Shown here: positions 9,486 through 17,557 of the stretch, piece by piece
Layout of the letters: the number at the start of each line of letters is the position of its first letter
Position numbering within the stretch: position 1 is the first letter of the stretch
Assembly: GCF_023646285.1 (NCBI RefSeq)
Contig: NZ_JAMOKX010000002.1
Span: 124,001 to 188,000 of the forward strand
Length of the DNA: 64,000 nucleotides
Source: Helicobacter colisuis
GTDB taxonomy: Bacteria; Campylobacterota; Campylobacteria; Campylobacterales; Helicobacteraceae
Direction: 5' to 3'
Program-made: the position numbers and the translations under genes
The notes under the pieces: generated by a model
Seen by the model: only the letters and a program-made list of their open reading frames with translations
The model's database searches: none
What the model was told of the DNA's origin: nothing

Positions 9486-10300
9486 AATTAGCTAAAAGCT
9501 ATGGGTTTTGTTTTGGTGTGAGACGCGCCATAAAGTTAGCTGAAAGTAAGCCTAATGGAATCACGCTAGGACCTTTAATTCATAATGCTAAAGAAATCAA
9601 TCGCCTAAAAGATAAATTTAATGTGGTTGTGAATGAAAATATTCAAGAGATTCCCAAAGATGCTGAAGTAATCATTCGTACTCACGGAATCACAAAAGAG
9701 GATTTGCAAAAGTTAAGGGAAAAGACAAAGAATATTACTGATGCAACATGTCCTTTTGTAACCAAACCGCAAGAAATTTGTGAAAAAATGAGCAATGAGG
9801 GTTATGGGATTATTATTTTTGGCGATGAGAAACACCCTGAGGTAAAAGGAGTAATGAGTTATTGTAAAACAACTCCTTTGGTGGTAGAGAGCCTAGAAGC
9901 ACTCAAACAAGCTAAAGTTCCCGATAAAGTTGTGCTGATTTCTCAAACAACTAAAAACATTGAAATTTTTTTAGAAATAGCAGACTTTTTGATTCGACAA
10001 TGTTCGGAGTGTCGCGTGTTTAATACAATTTGCAATGCAACTTTTGATAATCAAGAATCAGCTAGGAATCTTGCTAAAGAAGTGGATATTATGGTGATTG
10101 TTGGTGGAAAAAATTCTTCCAACACAAAACAGCTTTATAATATTTCCAAGGAATATTGCGAAGATTGTTACTTAATAGAGGATTTTAGGGAGTTAAATCA
10201 AGAATGGTTTAATGGCAAAAAGCTCTGTGGAGTGAGTGCTGGAGCATCAACTCCAAATTGGATTATTAATGAAGTTGTTAAAACAATCCAAAAATATTAG
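9476..10300 (+). CDS. ispH: 4-hydroxy-3-methylbut-2-enyl diphosphate reductase
   Basis: IspH (LytB) is the iron-sulfur enzyme that ends the MEP pathway, making IPP and DMAPP. The three cluster-ligand cysteines are in SYGFCFGVRRAI (residue 12), DATCPFV and NTICNATFDNQ. The conserved IRTHGI and GEKHPEVKG-like (GDEKHPEVKGVM) segments and the C-terminal CGVSAGASTPNWIINEV motif are also present. At 274 residues it is of normal Helicobacter length. It overlaps aroA by 10 bases and is followed by rpsA after 69 bases that hold a likely promoter. The ispH-rpsA linkage is common in bacteria. Confidence 0.96.
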   Translation: MQVKLAKSYGFCFGVRRAIKLAESKPNGITLGPLIHNAKEINRLKDKFNVVVNENIQEIPKDAEVIIRTHGITKEDLQKLREKTKNITDATCPFVTKPQEICEKMSNEGYGIIIFGDEKHPEVKGVMSYCKTTPLVVESLEALKQAKVPDKVVLISQTTKNIEIFLEIADFLIRQCSECRVFNTICNATFDNQESARNLAKEVDIMVIVGGKNSSNTKQLYNISKEYCEDCYLIEDFRELNQEWFNGKKLCGVSAGASTPNWIINEVVKTIQKY

Positions 10301-10332
10301 TGCTTTTAATACTTTTAAAAGGCTAGTTGAGT

Positions 10333-10338
10333 TACAAT
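10333..10338 (+). promoter_or_regulatory. -10 box of rpsA
   Basis: TACAAT sits 31 bases before the rpsA start in the ispH-rpsA spacer, with T-rich DNA around it and an AAGGG ribosome site between it and the ATG. No clear -35 is visible. rpsA may therefore be transcribed both from here and by read-through from the pheST operon. Confidence 0.45.
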
Positions 10339-10369
10339 AGAAATATTTTATTTTTTAAAAAGGGCGCAG

Positions 10370-12046
10370 ATGGCTGTGGTAGGAATTAATATACAAGAAT
10401 TGGATGAAATTATAGTTGATGAAGATTTTGCTTCAATGTTGGAGCAATACGAGAAAAGAGAGAGTGAAAAAATTTCACAAGGTGAGATAGTCTCTATTGA
10501 AAATGGGCAGGTTATTATTGCAGTTTCAGGAGAAAAAAAAGAGGGTGTTATTGCTGTGAGCGAAATTCAAGACTCTCAAGGGAATTTGCTTTTCAAAGTT
10601 GGAGATTTGTTGCCTATAGTGATTATGGGAAAAAGAAATGAGCAACCTTTGGTTTCTTATAAAAAAGCAGTTCGTAGAGAAAAGATTCGCGAATACATTA
10701 AGAATCTTGGTGAAGATTATAAAGATAAAATTGTTGAGGGCATAGTTGTCAAAAAAAATAAAGGTGGTTATATCGTAGAGGGTGAGGGTGTAGAATTCTT
10801 TATGCCTAAATTTGTGGCAGCTTTCAAAGAGGGAAGTAAAAATGAAGGTAAGCGCATCAAAGCATGTATTATTAATGTTAAACCCGAAGAAGATAGCATT
10901 GTGATTTCAAGAAAGCGTTTGTTTGAGATTGAAAATAGCGTCAAAAAGGATGTGATTGAGAATTTGCTTAAACAAGAGGGTGCATTAGAGGGAACTATCA
11001 AGAAAATCACAAGTTTTGGTATGTTTGTGGATGTAGAAGGTGTAGAAGGCTTGGTGCATTATACTGAGATTAGCCACAAAGGACCGGTTAATCCTTCGAA
11101 AATCTATAAAGAGGGCGATAAAGTATCAGTTAAAATCCTTTCATACGATAAAGACAAAAGACGCTTAGCGCTTTCTATTAAAAATACCATTGAAGATCCT
11201 TGGAAAGAAGTTGAGAATGAGCTAGAAGTAGGGGATGCGATTAAAGTTATTGTGAGCAATATTGAGCCTTATGGTGTATTTGTGGATTTAGGAAATGATA
11301 TTGAAGGATTTTTGCATATCTCAGAAATTTCTTGGAACAAAAATATTCAAAACCCAGAAGAGTTTTTGAAAACAGGGCAAGAAATTGATGTAGAAGTCAT
11401 TGAAATTGATACAAAAGAGAGACGCTTAAGGGTGTCTTTAAAGAAATTGCTCGATAAGCCTTTTGCGCAGTTTGTCAAAAAACATAAAGAAGGTGATATT
11501 TTAAAAGGTTCTGTTGCAACACTCACAGATTTCGGTGCCTTTATTAAATTAGATGGAATTGATGGTTTGTTGCATAATGAAGATGCATATTGGAATAAGA
11601 ATGAAAAATGTAAAGATTTAATGAAAATTGGTGATGAAATTGAAGTGAAAATCGCTAAAATTGATAAAGAAAAGGAAAGAATCTCATTAACGCGCAAAGG
11701 AATCATTGCTTCACCGGTAGAAGAATTTGCTAAAAAACATTCTGAAGATGAAGAGGTTCAAGGTGTAGTTAGAGACATTAAAGACTTTGGAGTATTTATT
11801 AAGCTAGATGAAGATATGGATGCTCTAATCCGCAATGAAGATTTATTCCCAATCAAAAAAGAAGAAATCAAAATCGGAGATTCCATTAAAGGCGTTATTT
11901 CTTTAATTGATAAACAAAACAATAAAATTCGAGTTTCTATTAGACGCTTAGAGAAGCAAAAAGAAAAAGCTAATCTAAAAAATTTTAATAGTAATGCCGA
12001 TGATAAAATGACATTGGGAGATATTCTTAAAAATCAAATCTCTTAA
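10370..12046 (+). CDS. rpsA: 30S ribosomal protein S1
   Basis: S1 binds mRNA on the small ribosomal subunit and helps melt structured translation starts. The 558-residue protein shows six S1-type OB folds. The later repeats are clearest: EGTIKKITSFGMFVDVEGVE with GLVHYTEIS, KVIVSNIEPYGVFVDLGNDI with GFLHISEISW, GSVATLTDFGAFIKLDGID and GVVRDIKDFGVFIKLDEDMD. The first two repeats are less conserved, as in other S1 proteins. Full length is normal. An AAGGG ribosome site precedes the ATG. It is followed after 11 bases by a hypothetical gene and then serA, the same order I recall in H. pylori (HP0399-HP0397). Confidence 0.96.
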   Translation: MAVVGINIQELDEIIVDEDFASMLEQYEKRESEKISQGEIVSIENGQVIIAVSGEKKEGVIAVSEIQDSQGNLLFKVGDLLPIVIMGKRNEQPLVSYKKAVRREKIREYIKNLGEDYKDKIVEGIVVKKNKGGYIVEGEGVEFFMPKFVAAFKEGSKNEGKRIKACIINVKPEEDSIVISRKRLFEIENSVKKDVIENLLKQEGALEGTIKKITSFGMFVDVEGVEGLVHYTEISHKGPVNPSKIYKEGDKVSVKILSYDKDKRRLALSIKNTIEDPWKEVENELEVGDAIKVIVSNIEPYGVFVDLGNDIEGFLHISEISWNKNIQNPEEFLKTGQEIDVEVIEIDTKERRLRVSLKKLLDKPFAQFVKKHKEGDILKGSVATLTDFGAFIKLDGIDGLLHNEDAYWNKNEKCKDLMKIGDEIEVKIAKIDKEKERISLTRKGIIASPVEEFAKKHSEDEEVQGVVRDIKDFGVFIKLDEDMDALIRNEDLFPIKKEEIKIGDSIKGVISLIDKQNNKIRVSIRRLEKQKEKANLKNFNSNADDKMTLGDILKNQIS

Positions 12047-12057
12047 AAGAATTTGCA

Positions 12058-12546
12058 ATGCAAACAAGAGTTTTGATAGGTGTTTTTAGTTTTCTAACTT
12101 TTGCGATTCTGTATGTTTTAATACGGGATTATGCACAGGCAATACATTCTTATTCGATTCCGAATGTAGAACCTTATCAATTAGAAAAAGTAGAAGATAA
12201 TGCAACAATAAAAATACCTAAGGAGCTAAGTTGGCTAAATCAGCTCTCAGCTAAGGGTGGGGTTAGCTACTTTTATCCTGCCTCTGAGTTGCGTGTGAAA
12301 TTATTATTTGAAAAGAATCTTAAAAAAGATGACACAGAAACATTTAGAGTTTCTGTAGGAATCATTGATGATTATCAGTTTTTTTGCATTAATCAAGTTT
12401 TAAGTGCTAATAATATTGATTATTCCTATTATAAGGTAGGAGAAAGTATTTGGTTGGTTGTCGCTACAGATGATGAGAAATATTTGCGTAGTGTTTTAGA
12501 AGAGTTAAAACATTATGAAATTCATTATTCTTTGTCTAAATCTTAA
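12058..12546 (+). CDS. Membrane-anchored hypothetical protein conserved between rpsA and serA
   Basis: A 162-residue protein with one N-terminal transmembrane helix (about residues 5-24, VLIGVFSFLTFAILYVLI) and a 130-residue periplasmic or cytoplasmic domain of mixed strands and helices with a LSWLNQLSAKGGVSYFYPA segment. I do not know its function. Its value is its position: the same order rpsA-hypothetical-serA occurs in H. pylori as recalled (HP0399-HP0398-HP0397), so it is likely a conserved Campylobacterota family. It lies 11 bases after rpsA and 12 before serA. Confidence 0.72.
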   Translation: MQTRVLIGVFSFLTFAILYVLIRDYAQAIHSYSIPNVEPYQLEKVEDNATIKIPKELSWLNQLSAKGGVSYFYPASELRVKLLFEKNLKKDDTETFRVSVGIIDDYQFFCINQVLSANNIDYSYYKVGESIWLVVATDDEKYLRSVLEELKHYEIHYSLSKS

Positions 12547-12558
12547 AAAGGAGTTAAG

Positions 12559-14142
12559 ATGTCTAAATTTACAATCATAGTTTGTGATCATATTCATCAA
12601 AGCGGTTTGGATTTGCTAGAGAAGGCAGCGGATGTTGAAGTGTTAAATCTTGCAAGCTTACCAAAAGATGAATTAAAAAAAGAGCTTCATAAAGCGGATG
12701 TGGCTATTACAAGGAGTTCTACAGATGTTGATGAATCATTTTTATCAATGGCTACCAAACTTAGAGCAGTTGTTCGTGCTGGAGTGGGTGTAGATAATGT
12801 GGATATTGAAGCTTCTAGTAAGCGTGGTGTGGTAGTGATGAATGTTCCAACGGCAAATACTATTGCTGCAGTGGAATTAACTTGTGCGCACATTTTGAGC
12901 GCTATTAGAAATTTTCCAGGAGCTAATAAGCAACTTAAAGCTGATCGAGTATGGAAGCGTGAAGATTGGTATGGCACGGAGTTAAAAGGTAAAAAGCTTG
13001 GGATTATTGGTTTTGGTAATATTGGGAGTCGTGTTGGAAAGCGCATGAAAGCTTTTGAAATGGAAGTGATTGCATACGATCCTTATATTAATCCAGCAAA
13101 GGCTACAGATTTAGGAATCGCTTATACAAAAGATTTTAATGAAATTTTAGCTTGTGATATTATTACGATTCATACTCCAAAAAATAAAGAAACCATCAAC
13201 ATTATTAACAAAGAACAAATCGCTAAAATGAAAGATGGCGTTATTTTGATTAATTGCGCTAGAGGTGGCTTGTATAATGAAGATGCTCTTTTTGAAGCTT
13301 TAGAGAGTGGTAAAGTAAGATGGGCAGGAATTGATGTTTTTACAAAAGAACCTGCCACTTCTAATAAATTATTAGATTTATCAAATATCTATGTAACTCC
13401 ACATATTGGAGCTAATACGCTTGAATCCCAAGAAAAAATTGCTATTGAGGCTGCAGAAGCAGCACTTGAATCAGCAAGAGGCTCTAGTTTTCCTAATGCT
13501 TTGAATCTGCCTATTAAGGAAACTGAATTACCGGATTTTATGAAGGCTTATTTGGAATTAGTTCAAAAAATGGCATTTTTTGCAATTCAGGTTAATAAAA
13601 ACGAGATTCGATCCATTAAACTTGAAGCACAAGGAGAGATTAGTGAATATTTATCTTCGCTTTCTACTTTCGCGTTAGTTGGTATTTTAAATGCAACTAT
13701 TGGAGATAAAGTTAATTATGTTAATGCACCTTATGTGGCAAAAGAGCGAGGGGTAGAGATTGCACTTGAAGTTAAAACACTGCAAAATGTTTATAGAAAT
13801 CAAATTAGGTTAACCCTGCTAACTCAAGAGGGAGAATTTAGTGTTTCTGGAACGGTGTTTAATGAAAATACGCCAAAAATTGTAGAAATCAATCATTTTG
13901 AGCTTGATATTGCACCAAGGGGGCGTATGATTCTCTTTAGAAACAATGATACTCCAGGGGTCATTGGTTTTGTTGGGACAACTTTGGCGAAATATAATAT
14001 TAATATTGCAGACTTTAGACTTGGACGATATGGTAAAGAAGCTTTGGCTGTGATTCTTGTCGATGATGAAGTTTCTAATGAAGTTATAAAAGAACTTTCT
14101 GCTATTGAGGCTTGTTTATCTATTAAATATGTTGTTCTATAA
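12559..14142 (+). CDS. serA: D-3-phosphoglycerate dehydrogenase
   Basis: SerA oxidises 3-phosphoglycerate to 3-phosphohydroxypyruvate, the first step of serine synthesis. The NAD domain has KLGIIGFGNIGSRVGKRM, ITIHTPKNKET and INCARGGLYNEDAL; the catalytic Arg, Glu and His lie in the CARGG, DVFTKEPA and TPHIGANT segments. After about residue 310 an intervening (ASB) domain is followed by a C-terminal ACT domain (about 455-527), the long type-1 form. At 527 residues it is full length. It has AAGGAG ahead of the ATG and a hairpin directly after the stop. Confidence 0.96.
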   Translation: MSKFTIIVCDHIHQSGLDLLEKAADVEVLNLASLPKDELKKELHKADVAITRSSTDVDESFLSMATKLRAVVRAGVGVDNVDIEASSKRGVVVMNVPTANTIAAVELTCAHILSAIRNFPGANKQLKADRVWKREDWYGTELKGKKLGIIGFGNIGSRVGKRMKAFEMEVIAYDPYINPAKATDLGIAYTKDFNEILACDIITIHTPKNKETINIINKEQIAKMKDGVILINCARGGLYNEDALFEALESGKVRWAGIDVFTKEPATSNKLLDLSNIYVTPHIGANTLESQEKIAIEAAEAALESARGSSFPNALNLPIKETELPDFMKAYLELVQKMAFFAIQVNKNEIRSIKLEAQGEISEYLSSLSTFALVGILNATIGDKVNYVNAPYVAKERGVEIALEVKTLQNVYRNQIRLTLLTQEGEFSVSGTVFNENTPKIVEINHFELDIAPRGRMILFRNNDTPGVIGFVGTTLAKYNINIADFRLGRYGKEALAVILVDDEVSNEVIKELSAIEACLSIKYVVL

Positions 14143-14144
14143 TT

Positions 14145-14164
14145 TTCCTCCTTTTTTGGAGGAA
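14145..14164 (+). terminator. Hairpin after serA
   Basis: TTCCTCC and GGAGGAA form a 7-bp stem around a TTTTTT loop directly after the serA stop. The T tract that should follow is weak, so it may stop transcription only partly, or act as a 3' stabiliser. Confidence 0.5.
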
Positions 14165-14213
14165 TTAAGTAAAATTTGAGCTAATTTTGGTAATAATTTC
14201 ACTTCCAACAAGA

Positions 14214-14300
14214 GCCGGGGTGGTGAAATTGGTAGACGCGCCAGACTCAAAATCTGGTGGGGGCAACCCCGTGTCGGTTCGATTCCGACCCTCGGCACCA
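14214..14300 (+). tRNA. tRNA-Leu (anticodon CAA)
   Basis: An 87-base cloverleaf. The acceptor stem GCCGGGG pairs with CCTCGGC (one G-T) and is followed by A and an encoded CCA. The anticodon stem CCAGA/TCTGG encloses the loop CTCAAAA, giving anticodon CAA, which reads UUG. A long variable arm (TGGGGGCAACCCCG region) and a T-loop GGTTCGATTCC are visible, as expected of a class II leucine tRNA. Confidence 0.96.
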
Positions 14301-14601
14301 CATACTTACATTTTTTTAATCTCTTTATTTTTTATGGTCTATTTGTAGAATCTTTCTAGTCCCACTTCTTTATGTTGCTTATTTTTTTAATTGAGTATTT
14401 TTAAAAGTTAATTTTTGGCAAAAGGCAACGAATTTAAGATAATTGTTTAGCGATAGACTTATGAACTTAGAGTATATGAGTAAAAATTAAACATTTTTTT
14501 TAAAAAAAGCCTAAAATAATAATTCTTTTTTATTTCTTTGTGTAATTTTGTAGAGAAATATAGAATAATATGCACGTCATTATTTTTTTAAAGGATGATT
14601 A
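14301..14601. other. Non-coding leader between tRNA-Leu and cstA
   Basis: This 301-base stretch has no plausible gene in any frame. It is very AT-rich with many T runs. A possible cstA promoter is TAGAAT at 14561-14566, 36 bases before the start, within the string ATATAGAATAAT. AAGGA lies nine bases before the cstA ATG. No convincing operator or riboswitch was seen. The long leader would allow nutrient control of cstA, but nothing specific supports that. Confidence 0.5.
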
Positions 14602-16716
14602 ATGAATAAGCTTTTAGGTTTATTACTTTGGGCTATCGTTGCATTTATTGGTGCATGGGGCTTTGGAGTTTTGGCATTACATAGAGGTGAGCAAATCTCA
14701 GCTGTATGGATTGTTGTAGCGGCTGTTTGTATTTATGCTATTGGATATCGGTTTTATTCCAAGTATATTGCCATAAAGGTGCTTGGACTTGATGATAATC
14801 GTGCAACACCTGCTTTAAGTATGAATGATGGTAGAGATTTTGTTCCAACAAATAAAATCGTTCTTTTTGGTCATCATTTTGCCGCAATTGCTGGGGCAGG
14901 TCCACTTGTAGGTCCAATTCTTGCTGCACAAATGGGTTATTTACCTGGTATGATTTGGATTGTTGTTGGAGTTGTTTTAGCAGGGGCTGTGCATGACTTT
15001 ACCGTGCTATTTATCTCTACACGCAGAAATGGTAAAAGTTTAGGAGAGATGATTAAACTAGAGCTTGGTAAGGGCGTAGGAAGTATTGCGATGATAGGGA
15101 TTTTAGGTATTATGATGCTAATTATTGCAATTTTGGCTCTTGTTGTAGTTAATGCGTTAGCAGAATCTCCTTGGGGGCTTTTTACAATTGCAATGACAAT
15201 TCCTATTGCCATTTATATGGGGCTACATATGCGATTTTTGCGTCCTGGTAAGATTGGTGAAGCAAGTATTATAGGGTTTATTTTATTGATTTTGGCATTG
15301 TATTATGGAAGTGTAGTGGCAGAAAATGAATTCTTAGCTTCTGTTTTTACTTTAAGTCCTGTTACATTAACTTATATAATGATTGCGTATGGTTTTGTTG
15401 CTGCAATTTTGCCTGTTTGGTTTTTGCTTGCACCTAGAGATTATTTGAGCACATTTTTAAAAATTGGTGTTATTGTGCTTATGGGACTTGGAATCTTAAT
15501 TGTAAGACCAGATGTGCAATTTCCTAGTATTACAAAATTTATTGATGGAAGTGGTCCTGTTTTTAGTGGTCAGTTTTTCCCTTTCTTGTTTATCACCATC
15601 GCTTGTGGAGCCATTAGTGGATTTCATGCATTGATTTCAAGTGGGACTACACCAAAAATGCTTGAAAAAGAATCTCATGCTAGAATGGTTGGATATGGTT
15701 CTATGATTATGGAATCAGCAGTTGCTATCATGGCTTTGATTGCAGCTTGTATTTTAACTCCAGGTTTATATTTTGCTATCAATGTTGCTCCTGCAGGACT
15801 TGGAACAACTGGGATTTCAGATGTGGCGCAAGCTGCAAGTGTAGCGGCACAAACAATTAGTAATTTTGGATTTGTTATCACGCCTCAAGAAATCTTGGGA
15901 ATGGCTGAGAGTATTGGAGAAAATAGTGTGTTGAGCCGCACAGGTGGGGCACCTACTTTTGCAATTGGATTAGCAATGATTGTTTCTGAAATACCTTTGT
16001 TTAATCAGGGTTCTATTGCATTTTGGTATCATTTTGCTATTTTGTTTGAAGCACTTTTTATTCTTACTGCTGTTGATGCAGGGACTAGAGCAGGAAGATT
16101 TATGGTGCAAGATATTTTAGGAAATGTTTATAAGCCAATAGGAAATATTCATTCGATATTTTGGGGGGTTGTTGCAACTTTAATTTGTGTTGTAGCTTGG
16201 GGTTATATTCTTTATCAAGGCGTAACAGATCCGCAAGGTGGAATCAAATCGCTTTGGACGCTTTTTGGAGTCTCCAATCAAATGTTAGCAGGTATGGCGC
16301 TTTTGCTTGTAATTGCGGTTTTATTCAAAATGGGTCGAGGCAAACAAGCTTGGGTTGCTATTATTCCTGCGGTTTGGGTTTTGGTTTCAACTCTTTATGC
16401 AGGCATCTTAAAGTTGCTTCCGGCTAATGGTGAGAAGATTCATGATTCAGTTAGCCACATTGCGCTTTGGCAAATCAATAGTGCAAAAGCCGCAAGTGAG
16501 ACTAATATAGAATTGGCAGAAAAATTTGCCACCATTGCTACTAATAATCTAATTAATGCAGGGTTGTGTGCATTCTTTATGATAGTAACTTGTTTGGTGC
16601 TATTGCAAACAATTCGCATTTGTTGGAAATGTAGTAGGGGAGAAAATGATATTCCACTTGCCGAATCACCTTACCTTAATGCTAGCGATTATGAAGGCAA
16701 AGTGGTAGCACACTAA
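14602..16716 (+). CDS. cstA: Carbon starvation protein CstA family transporter
   Basis: A 704-residue inner-membrane protein with about 16-18 hydrophobic helices. Members import peptides or pyruvate during carbon shortage; the Campylobacter member is reported to take up peptides. Family motifs include NDGRDFVPTNKIVLFGHHFAAIAGAGPLVGP (split over helix ends), AGAVHDFTVLFISTRRNGKSLGE, CGAISGFHALISSGTTPKML and GTRAGRFMVQD. The ATG at 14602 has AAGGA upstream. It stands alone between tRNA-Leu and a strong terminator, so it is a single-gene unit. The substrate in this organism is not shown by the sequence. Confidence 0.93.
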   Translation: MNKLLGLLLWAIVAFIGAWGFGVLALHRGEQISAVWIVVAAVCIYAIGYRFYSKYIAIKVLGLDDNRATPALSMNDGRDFVPTNKIVLFGHHFAAIAGAGPLVGPILAAQMGYLPGMIWIVVGVVLAGAVHDFTVLFISTRRNGKSLGEMIKLELGKGVGSIAMIGILGIMMLIIAILALVVVNALAESPWGLFTIAMTIPIAIYMGLHMRFLRPGKIGEASIIGFILLILALYYGSVVAENEFLASVFTLSPVTLTYIMIAYGFVAAILPVWFLLAPRDYLSTFLKIGVIVLMGLGILIVRPDVQFPSITKFIDGSGPVFSGQFFPFLFITIACGAISGFHALISSGTTPKMLEKESHARMVGYGSMIMESAVAIMALIAACILTPGLYFAINVAPAGLGTTGISDVAQAASVAAQTISNFGFVITPQEILGMAESIGENSVLSRTGGAPTFAIGLAMIVSEIPLFNQGSIAFWYHFAILFEALFILTAVDAGTRAGRFMVQDILGNVYKPIGNIHSIFWGVVATLICVVAWGYILYQGVTDPQGGIKSLWTLFGVSNQMLAGMALLLVIAVLFKMGRGKQAWVAIIPAVWVLVSTLYAGILKLLPANGEKIHDSVSHIALWQINSAKAASETNIELAEKFATIATNNLINAGLCAFFMIVTCLVLLQTIRICWKCSRGENDIPLAESPYLNASDYEGKVVAH

Positions 16717-16717
16717 A

Positions 16718-16744
16718 TAAAATAGGCTTTTTGAGCCTATTTTA
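16718..16744 (+). terminator. Rho-independent terminator of cstA
   Basis: The arms TAAAATAGGCT and AGCCTATTTTA form a perfect 11-bp stem with a 5-base loop starting one base after the cstA stop, with T residues built into the 3' arm. The symmetry means it could work on both strands. Confidence 0.8.
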
Positions 16745-16930
16745 AAATTTTCTCTTTTGGACTCTTAGACAAATTCTTAGAATTTAAATTATTATTTTTT
16801 CGTCTTTAATTAAAATTTTGATTATATTATGGATTTGGGTTTATTTTTTCGAGATTTTGGTTGCATTTGCTTGAAGTAATGAATGATAGAAACTAAAATA
16901 AAGCTTGATTTAAATTAGCAGCATATAAAA

Positions 16931-17188
16931 CTATGTGTATTTAAAAAAGCTGCAAATGTCTACATCTAATGCTTTTGATATTTTGTATAGATGCTCCAAA
17001 TTAAAATGTTTTCCATAACGACAACTTTCGCAATTTGAATAGAAAGCGATAGATTTAATGCCTATTTCAAGTGCTAAATCTAGCTGTGAAATTCCTTTTT
17101 TCTGTCGCACATTTCTCACAATCTGAGAGATGTTTTGATAAAAATTTAGAATTTCTTCTTCTGTTGTATTACCAAAATGATTATTCAT
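16931..17188 (-). CDS. XRE-family HTH regulator
   Basis: An 85-residue DNA-binding protein. Residues about 20-80 form an XRE/Cro-type helix-turn-helix: VRQKKGISQLDLALEIGI, then IAFYSNCESCRYGKHFN as the recognition region, then LYKISKALDVDICSFF. The N-terminal 20 residues are acidic and helical. It is transcribed away from a small secreted-protein gene. The 98 bases between them hold -10 boxes for both and two near-identical 12-bp sites, each over an inferred start site, so it probably represses itself and its neighbour. The signal it responds to is unknown; a phage or toxin-system origin cannot be excluded. Confidence 0.82.
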   Translation of the reverse strand: MNNHFGNTTEEEILNFYQNISQIVRNVRQKKGISQLDLALEIGIKSIAFYSNCESCRYGKHFNLEHLYKISKALDVDICSFFKYT

Positions 17189-17196
17189 TGTGATTT

Positions 17197-17208
17197 ATCC
17201 CATAGGAT
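17197..17208. promoter_or_regulatory. Operator-like site 1 (XRE gene side)
   Basis: ATCCCATAGGAT has ATCC/GGAT half-sites around CATA. It lies 9 bases ahead of the XRE start codon, over the start site inferred from TATAAA at 17212-17217 on the minus strand. It matches site 2 at 10 of 12 positions. Confidence 0.55.
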
Positions 17209-17231
17209 TAATTTATACTTAAAATTTACAA

Positions 17232-17240
17232 TGTTATAAT
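17232..17240 (+). promoter_or_regulatory. Extended -10 promoter of the small secreted-protein gene
   Basis: TGTTATAAT is an extended -10 (TGnTATAAT) 46 bases ahead of the plus-strand gene. The inferred start site near 17247 falls at the left edge of the palindromic site 2. Confidence 0.6.
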
Positions 17241-17245
17241 CCTAA

Positions 17246-17264
17246 ATTCTATATCCTATAGAAT
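17246..17264. promoter_or_regulatory. Operator-like site 2, perfect palindrome
   Basis: ATTCTATA-TCC-TATAGAAT is a perfect 8-bp inverted repeat with a 3-base centre. Its right part (17253-17264, ATCCTATAGAAT) matches site 1 at 10 of 12 positions. It covers roughly +1 to +18 of the downstream gene, a typical repressor position. Confidence 0.6.
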
Positions 17265-17286
17265 AAATTATAAAAAGGTTGAAAAA

Positions 17287-17520
17287 ATGAAAAAAATATT
17301 TATGGTAGCATTATTTGCTCTGTTTGCTAATTTTTGCTTTGCGGCTGATGATGAACTTACTAATGATATTGCAAAGAAGGCAATAGATATAGGTTTTGGA
17401 GCGATTAGTGGGTTTTTATCGGGAAAAAGTGGAGATGAAATCGCAGAAGAGGCTAAAGAAAAAACAATTAAAGCTACCAAAGAAACAGCTAATAAAAAGC
17501 TTGATGAGGCAACAAAGTAG
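17287..17520 (+). CDS. Small secreted or periplasmic protein under XRE control
   Basis: A 77-residue protein with a clear Sec signal peptide (MKKIFMVALFALFANFCFA, cleavage expected after residue 19). The mature ~58-residue part begins acidic, has a glycine-rich amphipathic segment AIDIGFGAISGFLSGKSGDE, and ends in a Lys/Glu/Thr-rich helix without cysteines. I do not recognise a family. The glycine-spaced segment could insert in or pack against a membrane, which is inference. The gene has its own extended -10, an AAAGG ribosome site, a palindromic operator over its start site and a strong terminator, so it is an independent, regulated unit. Confidence 0.7.
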   Translation: MKKIFMVALFALFANFCFAADDELTNDIAKKAIDIGFGAISGFLSGKSGDEIAEEAKEKTIKATKETANKKLDEATK

Positions 17521-17550
17521 TAATCACTCCCATTAGATTGGGAGTGATTA
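17521..17550. terminator. Bidirectional terminator between the small gene and maf
   Basis: TAATCACTCCCA and TGGGAGTGATTA form a perfect 12-bp stem around TTAGAT directly after the plus-strand stop. TTTG follows on the plus strand. The convergent maf gene stops at 17558, so the element could serve both. Confidence 0.8.
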
Positions 17551-17557
17551 TTTGTGG

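Noticed and set aside
11347-11706. A 119-residue ORF antisense to rpsA
   Set aside because: It lies wholly within rpsA, is Ser-rich as shadows of Lys/Glu-rich genes are, and has no start signals.
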